This document shows, one piece after another, positions 8,009 through 15,234 of a stretch of DNA of 64,000 bases. Location: the NCBI RefSeq assembly GCF_002310375.3, contig NZ_CP023315.3, positions 2,604,001 through 2,668,000 on the forward strand, read 5' to 3'. The position numbers and the translations under genes are program-made. Numbering within the stretch: position 1 is the stretch's first letter; each line of letters begins with the position of its first letter. The notes beneath the pieces are model-generated. The model had not been told where the DNA came from. It did no database searches and was given only the letters and a program-made list of their open reading frames with translations. Origin of the DNA: Caulobacter vibrioides (GTDB lineage: Bacteria; Pseudomonadota; Alphaproteobacteria; Caulobacterales; Caulobacteraceae).

Positions 8009-9070
8009 ATGGCTGGCCACCCCATTCTGCACGTCGATGCTGGACACGGTTTAGCCATGGCGATCATCGCCACGGCCGCCGAGCCAACCTTGCTGCTTGA
8101 TGACGACCTGGTCGTCATCGCCGCCAGCGACAGCTTCTGTCGGGCGTTCGACATCGATCCCGCCCACACGTCAGGCCTGCGCATCTCTGATCTTGGAGCC
8201 GGTGAATGGGATGCGCCACAGCTGAGGTCTCTGCTCAAGGCCACCGCGTCGGGCAGCGCCAAGATCCCCGGCTATGAGATGGACCTGACAGCCCCTGGCC
8301 GACCCATACGGCGACTGGTGCTCAACGCCGAAAAGCTCGTGTTTGGCGGGACACAGGACTTGCTGATCCTGGCCGTGGCCGACGTCACCGATCTTCGCCT
8401 CGCCGAAAAGGTCAAGGACGACCTGATCCGCGAAAAGGCGGCGATGCTGAAGGAACTGCAGCACCGGGTCGCCAACAGCCTGCAGATCATCGCCAGCGTG
8501 CTCTTGCAGAGCGCCCGCCGGGTGCAATCCGATGAAATCCGCCAGCACCTGCACAGCGCTCATCATCGGGTGATGTCGGTGGCCTCGGTCCAGCGTCAGC
8601 TGGCCACGACCGGCGAGGACGAGGTCAGGATCGGCGCCTACCTGACGGAGCTTTGCGACAGCATCGGCGCCTCGATGATCCGGGATCCCGCCCTGCTCAC
8701 CCTGAGCGTCGAGGCCGACGCCAGCGTGACCAATTCCGAAATCTCCGTCAGCCTCGGGCTCATCGTGACCGAACTGGTGATCAACGCGCTCAAGCACGCC
8801 TTTCCCGACGATCGGCCCGGAACGATCAAGGTCGCCTATCGGTCCCAAGGCGCGACCTGGCGCCTCTCCATCGCCGATGACGGCGTTGGGATGCCATCTG
8901 GAGACGTCGGCAAGCCCGGGCTCGGTACAAGCATCGTGCGGGCCTTGGCGGCGCAACTGAAAGCGGCCGTGAGCGTGACCGCCAACAACCCCGGCACGAT
9001 GGTCGTCATCGACCATGACGAACACGTCATCGCACCGACCGACAAGGCGGCGGTTCCCCTCTTGATCTAG
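8009..9070 (+). CDS. HisKA_2-type sensor histidine kinase with PAS-like domain
   Basis: 353 residues, no membrane segment. An N-terminal PAS-like region (about 15-125) is followed by a HisKA_2 dimerisation domain with ELQHRVANSLQIIASVLLQSARR, its phospho-accepting His near residue 152, and a HATPase domain with N box TELVINALKHAFPD, G1 box ADDGVGMP and GLGTSIVRALA. This architecture is shared by stress and light kinases such as LovK and PhyK in alphaproteobacteria. No response regulator is adjacent, so it is an orphan; its signal and partner are unknown. The ATG has AAGGA six bases upstream; a second ATG 48 bases later is possible. Confidence 0.88.
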   Translation: MAGHPILHVDAGHGLAMAIIATAAEPTLLLDDDLVVIAASDSFCRAFDIDPAHTSGLRISDLGAGEWDAPQLRSLLKATASGSAKIPGYEMDLTAPGRPIRRLVLNAEKLVFGGTQDLLILAVADVTDLRLAEKVKDDLIREKAAMLKELQHRVANSLQIIASVLLQSARRVQSDEIRQHLHSAHHRVMSVASVQRQLATTGEDEVRIGAYLTELCDSIGASMIRDPALLTLSVEADASVTNSEISVSLGLIVTELVINALKHAFPDDRPGTIKVAYRSQGATWRLSIADDGVGMPSGDVGKPGLGTSIVRALAAQLKAAVSVTANNPGTMVVIDHDEHVIAPTDKAAVPLLI

Positions 9071-9199
9071 CGAGTTCCGCCGCGCGGCCGACATGGAGCG
9101 CAGCCGTGAGGATCAACACAAGCCCCCTCCCCTTGACCTCCCCTCTCCCGCGCCGCACAAACGCGCCAAACCAAACACACGTTTGAGGGAGACTTCGGC

Positions 9200-10105
9200 A
9201 TGGCGGACATCCGCTTCGACGGCAAGGTGGCGATCGTGACGGGCGCCGGCGGCGGCCTTGGCCGACAGCACGCCCTGGAACTGGCGCGTCGCGGCGCCAA
9301 GGTCGTGGTCAACGACCTGGGCGGCTCGATGGACGGCTCGGGCGGTTCGTCCGAAGCGGCCCAGAAGGTGGTCGACGAGATCAAGGCCTTCGGCGGCGAA
9401 GCCATCGCCAACGGCTCTTCGGTCACCGACGACGCGGGCGTCGCCCTGATGATCAAGCAGGCCATGGACACCTGGGGCCGCATCGACATCCTGATCGCCA
9501 ACGCCGGCATCCTGCGCGACAAGACCCTGACCAAGATGGAGCTGGCCGACTTCGAGCTGGTCATGCAGGTCCACGTCTTCGGCACCTTTAAGCCGATCAA
9601 GGCCGTCTGGGACATCATGAAGGCCCAGAACTATGGCCGCATCGTCGTGACGACCTCGTCGTCGGGCATGTACGGCAACTTCGGCCAGAGCAACTACGGC
9701 GCGGCCAAGATGGCGGTGCTGGGTCTGATGAACACCCTCAAGCTCGAGGGCGCCAAGAACGACGTCAAGATCAACGCCATCAGCCCGGTCGCGGCCACCC
9801 GCATGACCGAAGGCCTGATGCCGCCCGAAGTGCTGGCCAAGCTGGCCCCGGAATATGTGACGCCGGGCGTCGTCTACCTGTGCTCGGACGAGGCTCCGAC
9901 CGGCGCGATCCTGACCGCCGGCGCCGGCGCCTTCGCCCTGTCGCGGATCTATGAGACCGAGGGCGTCTATCTGGGCGAAGGCGGCCTGTCGGCCGAGGAA
10001 GTCCGTGACAGCTGGGGTCAGATCACCGCTGAGGATGGCCAAAAGGCCTATTTCAACGGCGGCGAACAAGGTCAGAAGTTCTTCCGCAAGATGGCCGGCG
10101 GCTGA
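9200..10105 (+). CDS. Short-chain dehydrogenase, multifunctional beta-oxidation type
   Basis: 301 residues. Rossmann motif TGAGGGLG (about 14-21), NDLGG, NAGI(L), catalytic Ser in TSSSG and YxxxK in NYGAAK are all present. The ND(L)GG and RDKTLTKM blocks and C-terminal extension (about 245-301, with YETEGVYLGEGGLSAEEV) resemble the hydroxyacyl-CoA dehydrogenase part of peroxisomal multifunctional enzyme type 2. It probably oxidises a 3-hydroxyacyl-CoA or related alcohol with NAD(P). Start preceded by GAGGGAG. It is monocistronic with its own terminator. Confidence 0.88.
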   Translation: MADIRFDGKVAIVTGAGGGLGRQHALELARRGAKVVVNDLGGSMDGSGGSSEAAQKVVDEIKAFGGEAIANGSSVTDDAGVALMIKQAMDTWGRIDILIANAGILRDKTLTKMELADFELVMQVHVFGTFKPIKAVWDIMKAQNYGRIVVTTSSSGMYGNFGQSNYGAAKMAVLGLMNTLKLEGAKNDVKINAISPVAATRMTEGLMPPEVLAKLAPEYVTPGVVYLCSDEAPTGAILTAGAGAFALSRIYETEGVYLGEGGLSAEEVRDSWGQITAEDGQKAYFNGGEQGQKFFRKMAGG

Positions 10106-10173
10106 CGCGCCAGCAATAAAACAAAGATCAAAAAGCAACGTTCTATCAATATTCGACAGAACAGTGATTAATG

Positions 10174-10200
10174 CGGGGGCTTTCAGCCCCCGTTTCTTTT
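10174..10200 (+). terminator. Rho-independent terminator after SDR gene
   Basis: CGGGGGCT stem, TTC loop, AGCCCCCG, then TTTCTTTT. About 70 bases downstream of the SDR stop codon. Confidence 0.9.
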
Positions 10201-10268
10201 ACATAACTGACAAAATTCAGCACCAGCACCAATAATATCAACGCTATTTGACTGAATGGGTTACAGGC

Positions 10269-10285
10269 GGCGCTCCTCGAGCGCC
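10269..10285 (+). promoter_or_regulatory. Leader hairpin in porin 5' region
   Basis: GGCGCTC-CTC-GAGCGCC, a 7-bp stem with 3-base loop about 50 bases before the fadL-like ATG. GGCGCC just downstream could pair with either arm. It may stabilise or control the leader. Confidence 0.4.
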
Positions 10286-10335
10286 AACTGGCGCCCGGCG
10301 GACCTCCTCCTCCCCAAGAAGGTCGCTAGTCAAAG

Positions 10336-11634
10336 ATGTCTCTTACGCGTACCCGCCTCGCCGTCGGCGTGGCTTTCGTGGCGCTCGTCGCCGCTTCCCA
10401 GGCCTCCGCTTCGGCCTTCTATCTGCAGGAACAATCGGTCCGTGGCACGGGTCGCGCCTATTCGGGCGAAGTCGCTGACAAGGGCGTCGGCAGCCTGTGG
10501 TGGAACCCGGCCTCGATCGCCGGCATCGCCCGCAGCGAAGCCCATTTCGGCCTGAACCAGATCCTGGTGAACTCCAAGGTCACCAACACCGGCTCCAGCA
10601 TCACGCGCCCGGTTCCCCCGGCCGGTCTGACCACCGCGGTCGGCGGCGCCGACACCGCCTTCGACCCGATCAACAACGGCGTCGTGCCGAACTTCGGCGC
10701 CGCCTGGAAGATCAACGACAAGCTCTCGCTGGGCCTGTCGGTCGCCGCGCCCTACAACTTCACCACCGAGTACAGCGCCAACAGCTGGACCCGCTACGAC
10801 GCGCTGAAGTCGCAGCTGCGGACCGTCAATGTCGAGGGCGTGGTCGCCTATCGCGTCAACGACATGCTGGACCTGGGCCTGGGCGTGACGGCGATGTACG
10901 CCGACGCCGAGCTGACCAACGCCCTGCCCAACATCTCGCCGCTGCAAGCCGATGGCCTGCAATCGCTGAAGGGCGACGGCTTCGCCTATGGCTACAGCGT
11001 GGGCGCGCAACTGCACCCGTCCAAGAGCCTGACGATCGGCGCCAGCTATCGCAGCAAGCTCGAGCACAAGCTCGACGGCACGGTGAAGGTCTCGGGCCTG
11101 CTGGCCCCGATCCCCGCCGCCAACAACTTCACGGTCGACGGCCAGGCCAAGATCACCCTGCCCTGGATCGCCAACCTCGGCGCGCGCTGGGCGGTGAACG
11201 ACCAGTGGACCCTGAACGGTTCGGTCAGCCGCGTGGGCTGGAGCGAGTTCGACGCCATCCGCGTCAGCTTCGCCGGCGGCGGCTCGACCAGCCCCCAGGA
11301 CTATAAGGACGTCACCACCTACGCGGCCGGCGTCGACTACCAGGCCTCGCCTCGCCTGACCCTGCGGGCCGGCGTGCAGTACGACCCGACCCCGACCCCG
11401 GAGATCGGCCGCACCGCTCGCGTTCCGGACGGCGATCGCATGATGTACGCCACCGGCGCGACCTGGGCCGCGACCGAGACCCTGCAGCTCGACGCCGCGA
11501 TCAGCTACATCGCGTTCGACAAGAGCCAGATCAATCGCACCGATGTCACCGCGACCAGCTCGACCGTCCGCCTGCGCGGCGATGTCGAGGGTTCGGCCGT
11601 CGTGCTCGCGGCCGGCGCGCGCTTCAGCTTCTAA
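10336..11634 (+). CDS. FadL/TodX-family outer-membrane transport protein
   Basis: 432 residues. A signal peptide ends near residue 25 (VALVAASQASA then SAFYLQEQSV). The N-terminal plug has the family hallmark WWNPASIAGI; the rest alternates as amphipathic strands and ends in the aromatic residue Phe (GARFSF), as expected for a 14-strand barrel. FadL-type proteins let long-chain fatty acids or other hydrophobic molecules cross the outer membrane. It follows an SDR of beta-oxidation type but with a terminator between, so shared function is only suggestive. AAGAAGG lies upstream of the start. Confidence 0.9.
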   Translation: MSLTRTRLAVGVAFVALVAASQASASAFYLQEQSVRGTGRAYSGEVADKGVGSLWWNPASIAGIARSEAHFGLNQILVNSKVTNTGSSITRPVPPAGLTTAVGGADTAFDPINNGVVPNFGAAWKINDKLSLGLSVAAPYNFTTEYSANSWTRYDALKSQLRTVNVEGVVAYRVNDMLDLGLGVTAMYADAELTNALPNISPLQADGLQSLKGDGFAYGYSVGAQLHPSKSLTIGASYRSKLEHKLDGTVKVSGLLAPIPAANNFTVDGQAKITLPWIANLGARWAVNDQWTLNGSVSRVGWSEFDAIRVSFAGGGSTSPQDYKDVTTYAAGVDYQASPRLTLRAGVQYDPTPTPEIGRTARVPDGDRMMYATGATWAATETLQLDAAISYIAFDKSQINRTDVTATSSTVRLRGDVEGSAVVLAAGARFSF

Positions 11635-11658
11635 GGCTGAGAACAGGCCTAACTAAGA

Positions 11659-11689
11659 AGCCCGCCTGGAGCGATCCAGGCGGGCTTTT
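11659..11689 (+). terminator. Terminator after FadL-type gene
   Basis: AGCCCGCCTGG / CCAGGCGGGCT stem (11 bp), loop AGCGAT, then TTT. 25 bases after the stop codon. Confidence 0.92.
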
Positions 11690-11884
11690 CATTTAGCCAA
11701 TCGCGTTGGGTGTGGGCGCTCACGCGGATGGAAATCCTCGTCCTTCGACAGGCTCAGGATGAGGATTTTCTGCCAACCGAGGCCAACAGTCGTCCTCACC
11801 CTGAGCTTGTCGAAGGGCGAGGGCGTCTTCTCCGGGGCGATCAACACCCAATGTCAAAACAGCCTTTCATTTAGCCAATCGCGT
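11687..11884. repeat. Palindromic repeat between 20-bp direct repeats
   Basis: TTTCATTTAGCCAATCGCGT occurs identically at 11687-11706 and 11865-11884; the second copy contains the mrp stop codon. Between them lies an inverted repeat with arms TCCTTCGACAGGCTCAGG and CCTGAGCTTGTCGAAGG, a family I remember as common in alphaproteobacterial intergenic DNA. The flanking duplication looks like a trace of insertion. Confidence 0.75.
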
Positions 11885-12968
11885 CCCACAGCACCTTGGC
11901 GGCGCTGACAAAGACTTCCGCCGCCTGCCCCTTGGGCTCGCCGATCACCGCCGGGACGCCCTGGTCGCCGCCGAGGCGGACGGCGATCTCGATCGGCACC
12001 CGGCCCAGCAGCGGCACGTTCAGCCGCGCGGCCTCAGCCACGCCGCCGCCCTCGCCGAAGATCGGGATCGGGGCGCCCGTCGAAGGATCAGGGAAGAAGG
12101 CCATGTTCTCGATCAGCCCCAGGATCGGCGTCGCGGTCTTCTCGAACATCGAGGCGGCCCGGCGGGCATCGATCAGGGCGATCTCCTGCGGCGTGGTCAC
12201 CAGCACCGCGCCGTCGATCCGCAGCTTTTGAACGAGGGTTAACTGCACGTCGCCAGTGCCCGGCGGCAGGTCGACGACCAGCACGTCCAGGGGCTGCGCC
12301 TCCGAACCCCAGGCCACGTCGTGGATCATCTGGCGCACCGCTGACGAAGCCATCGGCCCGCGCCAGATCATCGCCTTGCCCTCGTCGACGATAAAGCCGA
12401 TCGACATCAGCTTGACGCCGTGCGCTTCCAGCGGCTGCAGCTTCTCGTTCTCGAACAGCGGATCGCCGTCGACGCCCATCATCTTGGGGGCCGAGGGGCC
12501 ATAGATGTCCGCATCCAGCAGGCCAACGCGCAGTCCCATCTGGGCGAAGGCTACGGCGAGATTGGTCGAGACGGTCGACTTGCCCACCCCGCCCTTGCCC
12601 GAGGCCACGGCGATGACGTGGCGGACGTGCTTGGGCTTTTCAGCCTCGGGCGGCGGGGCCATGCGGGCCTGGGGATCCTCGGAGATCTTGGCGCCCTTGC
12701 GGACCCGGGTCGCGCCCTCGGCGGCCTGGGCGGTCAGCACCACCTGGGCCTGCTCGACACCCGGCAAGGCGGCCAGAGCCTTCTCGGCCGCTTCACGAAC
12801 CGGGGCGTAGGACGCGACGACGCTGGCGGGGACCTCCAGCATGAAACCGGCGCGGCCGTTGCGGACGACGAGGCCCTGAACCAGACCCGCCGCCACCAAT
12901 CCCTGCCCGCTGGCCGGGTCGGCGATGCGGTCCAGCGCCGCGCGAGCGTCGTCGAGGGTTGCGGTCAC
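11871..12968 (-). CDS. Mrp/ApbC-family P-loop ATPase, Fe-S carrier type
   Basis: 365 residues. An N-terminal MIP18-like (DUF59) domain (about 5-85), a linker, then a ParA/MinD-type ATPase with deviant Walker A ASGKGGVGKST (about 122-132), switch DADIYGPSAPKMMG and DLPPGTGDVQLT. Mrp proteins load Fe-S clusters onto apoproteins. The CxxC pair usual in the ENM-x-x-IFG segment is absent: the sequence is ENMAFFPDPSTGAPIPIFGEGGG. From memory this loss is shared by other alphaproteobacterial Mrps. Start is GTG at 12968 with AGGAGGCC upstream. Confidence 0.92.
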   Translation of the reverse strand: MTATLDDARAALDRIADPASGQGLVAAGLVQGLVVRNGRAGFMLEVPASVVASYAPVREAAEKALAALPGVEQAQVVLTAQAAEGATRVRKGAKISEDPQARMAPPPEAEKPKHVRHVIAVASGKGGVGKSTVSTNLAVAFAQMGLRVGLLDADIYGPSAPKMMGVDGDPLFENEKLQPLEAHGVKLMSIGFIVDEGKAMIWRGPMASSAVRQMIHDVAWGSEAQPLDVLVVDLPPGTGDVQLTLVQKLRIDGAVLVTTPQEIALIDARRAASMFEKTATPILGLIENMAFFPDPSTGAPIPIFGEGGGVAEAARLNVPLLGRVPIEIAVRLGGDQGVPAVIGEPKGQAAEVFVSAAKVLWDAIG

Positions 12969-13035
12969 GGGCGAGGCCTCCTGTTGGGGGCCTCATATCC
13001 GCGCGCGGGCCAGGCATTTCAAGTGCGATAGGCGC

Positions 13036-13542
13036 CTATCGCTCGACCACCTTGCGCTGCATGGGCGCCAGCTTGGCCAGCAGCTTGTTCTGCATCGCGA
13101 AGGGCACGCCTTCCTTGTCCATCGCCCACTGCAGGTTCTCGACCAGGGCGTTGAAGTCCTTATTGGTGACGCCCATGTCCTTGTGAACAGCCGCCATGTC
13201 ACGGCCGGTATAGGTGCAGCCGCCGCCCAGCACGTAGCAGAACTGCTCGGTCAGGGTCCGCTTCAGGCGCGGTACGTCGGTGGTGGCGAAGATCTCCTTG
13301 ATCCTCGGGTCGGCGATGCTGCGGTCCACGAGGTCGGCGGCGATCCGCGCCAAGCCTTCCTTGCCGTTGAAGGCCTGGAAGGTCGCCGGATCAGACAGGG
13401 GCGCAGCGCCGGCGTTGGCGGGCGACTGCGTGTAGGGATCAACTGGCTTTTCACCGGGCGGCGTCGCGTCCTGGGCGAAGGCGCCCCCCGCGAGCAACAT
13501 GGTGGCGGCGCCGGCCAGGACGAAGGCTTTGACGGTCTTCAT
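13036..13542 (-). CDS. Secreted group 1 truncated hemoglobin
   Basis: 168 residues: signal peptide (1-23, ending GGAFA), a Pro-rich linker to about 52, then a trHbN-like globin. FNGKEGLARIAADLVDRSIADPRI matches helix B/C of the family, CTYTGRDMAAVHKDMGV carries the likely proximal heme ligand His120, and LVENLQWAMDKEGV is helix H. Truncated globins bind O2 or NO. Export is unusual because most bacterial globins are cytosolic. It follows the DUF3034 gene by 12 bases on the same strand, so the two form an operon divergent from the cupredoxin and GGDEF-EAL genes. Confidence 0.87.
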   Translation of the reverse strand: MKTVKAFVLAGAATMLLAGGAFAQDATPPGEKPVDPYTQSPANAGAAPLSDPATFQAFNGKEGLARIAADLVDRSIADPRIKEIFATTDVPRLKRTLTEQFCYVLGGGCTYTGRDMAAVHKDMGVTNKDFNALVENLQWAMDKEGVPFAMQNKLLAKLAPMQRKVVER

Positions 13543-13554
13543 GGTCGTTTCCCC

Positions 13555-14421
13555 TTAGAAGCCGGCCTGCAGCGACAGATACACGCCACGCTGGTTCTTG
13601 AAGGTGGCGATGTCGCCGAGGTCCACATAGGCGGCGGTCACCGACAGGTTCTTACTGATGGCGTAGGCGGCGAACAGGTCCATCCAGTCATCCTCCTTGG
13701 CGAACGCCAGGTTGCTGGGCTTGGTCCGATACTCGGCGCCGACCAAAAGCCGTTTACTCAGCAAGTAGCCCGCCGAGCCTTCGAACTGAGGCTTGTAGCC
13801 ATCGGTCCCGCCAAACCCGAGCAGCCCGGTCTGATTGGCCTTGGTCAGCCGCACCGCGCCGCTCAGCACCAGCGACTTGTCGAGCAGGATCTTGGTGGCG
13901 GCGACATAGTAGTCGACGCCGCTGTCGTTCTTGGCGCCGAGCGCCCGCACAAGGGCGTCCTGATTGTTGTCCTTGTACTGCGCGCCGACCGCGATCTGCG
14001 GCGCCCAGCGGTCCTGGTCATAGACCGCGTCGCCCATCACCCGCACCTTGGCGCCGATCACCGTCTGCTTGAACTTGAAGCCGCGCCCCAGGCCAAGCTT
14101 GGCGCCCGTCGCGCCGGTGTCGAACACCTGCTGGGTCGCTGACAGCTCGACGCGATCGCGATAGCCCACCGCCGCGCCAAACGCGCGGAGCTTGTAGTCG
14201 TCGACGCCGACGTGCGTGTAGTGAACCTCGCCGCCCACCCCGCGATTGGTCGCTCCGCCGGCGATCACCGCCCAGGTCGCCAAGCCGCCGCCCGCGCCGC
14301 CTTCCAGCGCGCTGACGCCGTGGGTCAGCAGAAGCTTGCCGCCGGTCTCGATTTCGCCAGCCACCGCCGCGCCCGCAAGCGCCGTGGCCAAGAGAAACGC
14401 CGCTGCTGAAACTGGCTTCAT
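13555..14421 (-). CDS. DUF3034 family outer-membrane beta-barrel protein
   Basis: 288 residues from the ATG at 14421, which has GGAGGGGG upstream; an in-frame start four codons earlier is less good. A signal peptide ends AGAAVA-GEIETGGKLLLTHGVSALEGGAGGGLATWAVI, the opening I associate with DUF3034. The rest is alternating amphipathic strands with terminal Phe (LSLQAGF), indicating an outer-membrane barrel. Function is not known. It is co-transcribed with the secreted globin and divergent (185-base gap) from the cupredoxin/GGDEF-EAL pair. Confidence 0.8.
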   Translation of the reverse strand: MKPVSAAAFLLATALAGAAVAGEIETGGKLLLTHGVSALEGGAGGGLATWAVIAGGATNRGVGGEVHYTHVGVDDYKLRAFGAAVGYRDRVELSATQQVFDTGATGAKLGLGRGFKFKQTVIGAKVRVMGDAVYDQDRWAPQIAVGAQYKDNNQDALVRALGAKNDSGVDYYVAATKILLDKSLVLSGAVRLTKANQTGLLGFGGTDGYKPQFEGSAGYLLSKRLLVGAEYRTKPSNLAFAKEDDWMDLFAAYAISKNLSVTAAYVDLGDIATFKNQRGVYLSLQAGF

Positions 14422-14606
14422 AGCCCCCTCCAAGAGAGCCGATCGCGAGTCCTACGCCCCGCATCGGACGTTCAGACCTTGTTATCCAAAGTTTTTACGG
14501 AAGGTTTCCGATGAGGGGTTCGGCATGAACTTTCTGGGCGAGACCGCTCCATCGAGAACATGTGCGTTAACGGCGATTTCACACGCCCTTTAGTAGAGAT
14601 ATACAC

Positions 14607-15227
14607 ATGAAACGCTTGGCGACGCTCCTCATCGCTATGTTCCTCGGCGGACACGCCTATGCGGGTGACCTCACGGTCTCCGTGCGCGGCGCTGATGGAA
14701 AACCCGTCCCGGACGCCGTCGTCATGGTCTATCCGAACGGCCAGCCCACCAAGGGGCCGATCAAGTTCCCGTGGGCCTATCGGGTCGCGCAGCAGAATAT
14801 CCAGTTCAGCCCGTTCATGCTGGTGGTTCCCGTCGGCGCGGACGTGCAGTTCCCGAACCTCGACAAGGTCAGGCACCACGTCTATTCGTTCTCGCCGGGC
14901 AACAAGTTCGAGATCAAGCTCTACGGCCAAGAAGAGAACCGGACGGCGAAGATGAGCGCGCCCGGCGTCGTGGCGATCGGCTGCAACATCCACGACAAGA
15001 TGGTCAGCTTCATCCGGGTGGTCGACACCGCCTATGCCGGGAAGACCGACGCGAACGGCGTGGTCACGGTCCGCGACGTTCCGGTCGGCGCCGTCACGGC
15101 CAAGGTCTGGCACCCCTATCTGCGCGGGATGAAGAACGAAAAGACCTTGGCGATCACCAGCGTCGGCGCGGGCGCCGCGCGCGAAGCGGTGACGGTCGAG
15201 CTGCGCCAGCCGTCGGGCCACCACTAG
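14607..15227 (+). CDS. Periplasmic cupredoxin-like protein ('methylamine utilization' annotated family)
   Basis: 206 residues. Signal peptide 1-19 (LIAMFLGGHAYA), an Ig/carboxypeptidase-regulatory-like strand set (20-60), then a plastocyanin-like fold with a plausible type 1 copper site: His90/His91 in KVRHHVYSF, Cys126, His129 and Met132 in GCNIHDKM. The spacing C-x2-H-x2-M fits a blue copper protein. Homologs are often labelled methylamine utilization proteins, but no mau genes are present here. It is 7 bases upstream of the GGDEF-EAL gene, so it may pass a redox signal to that sensor; this is inference. The ribosome site (AGAGAT) is weak. Confidence 0.8.
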   Translation: MKRLATLLIAMFLGGHAYAGDLTVSVRGADGKPVPDAVVMVYPNGQPTKGPIKFPWAYRVAQQNIQFSPFMLVVPVGADVQFPNLDKVRHHVYSFSPGNKFEIKLYGQEENRTAKMSAPGVVAIGCNIHDKMVSFIRVVDTAYAGKTDANGVVTVRDVPVGAVTAKVWHPYLRGMKNEKTLAITSVGAGAAREAVTVELRQPSGHH

Positions 15228-15234
15228 GTCGCCG

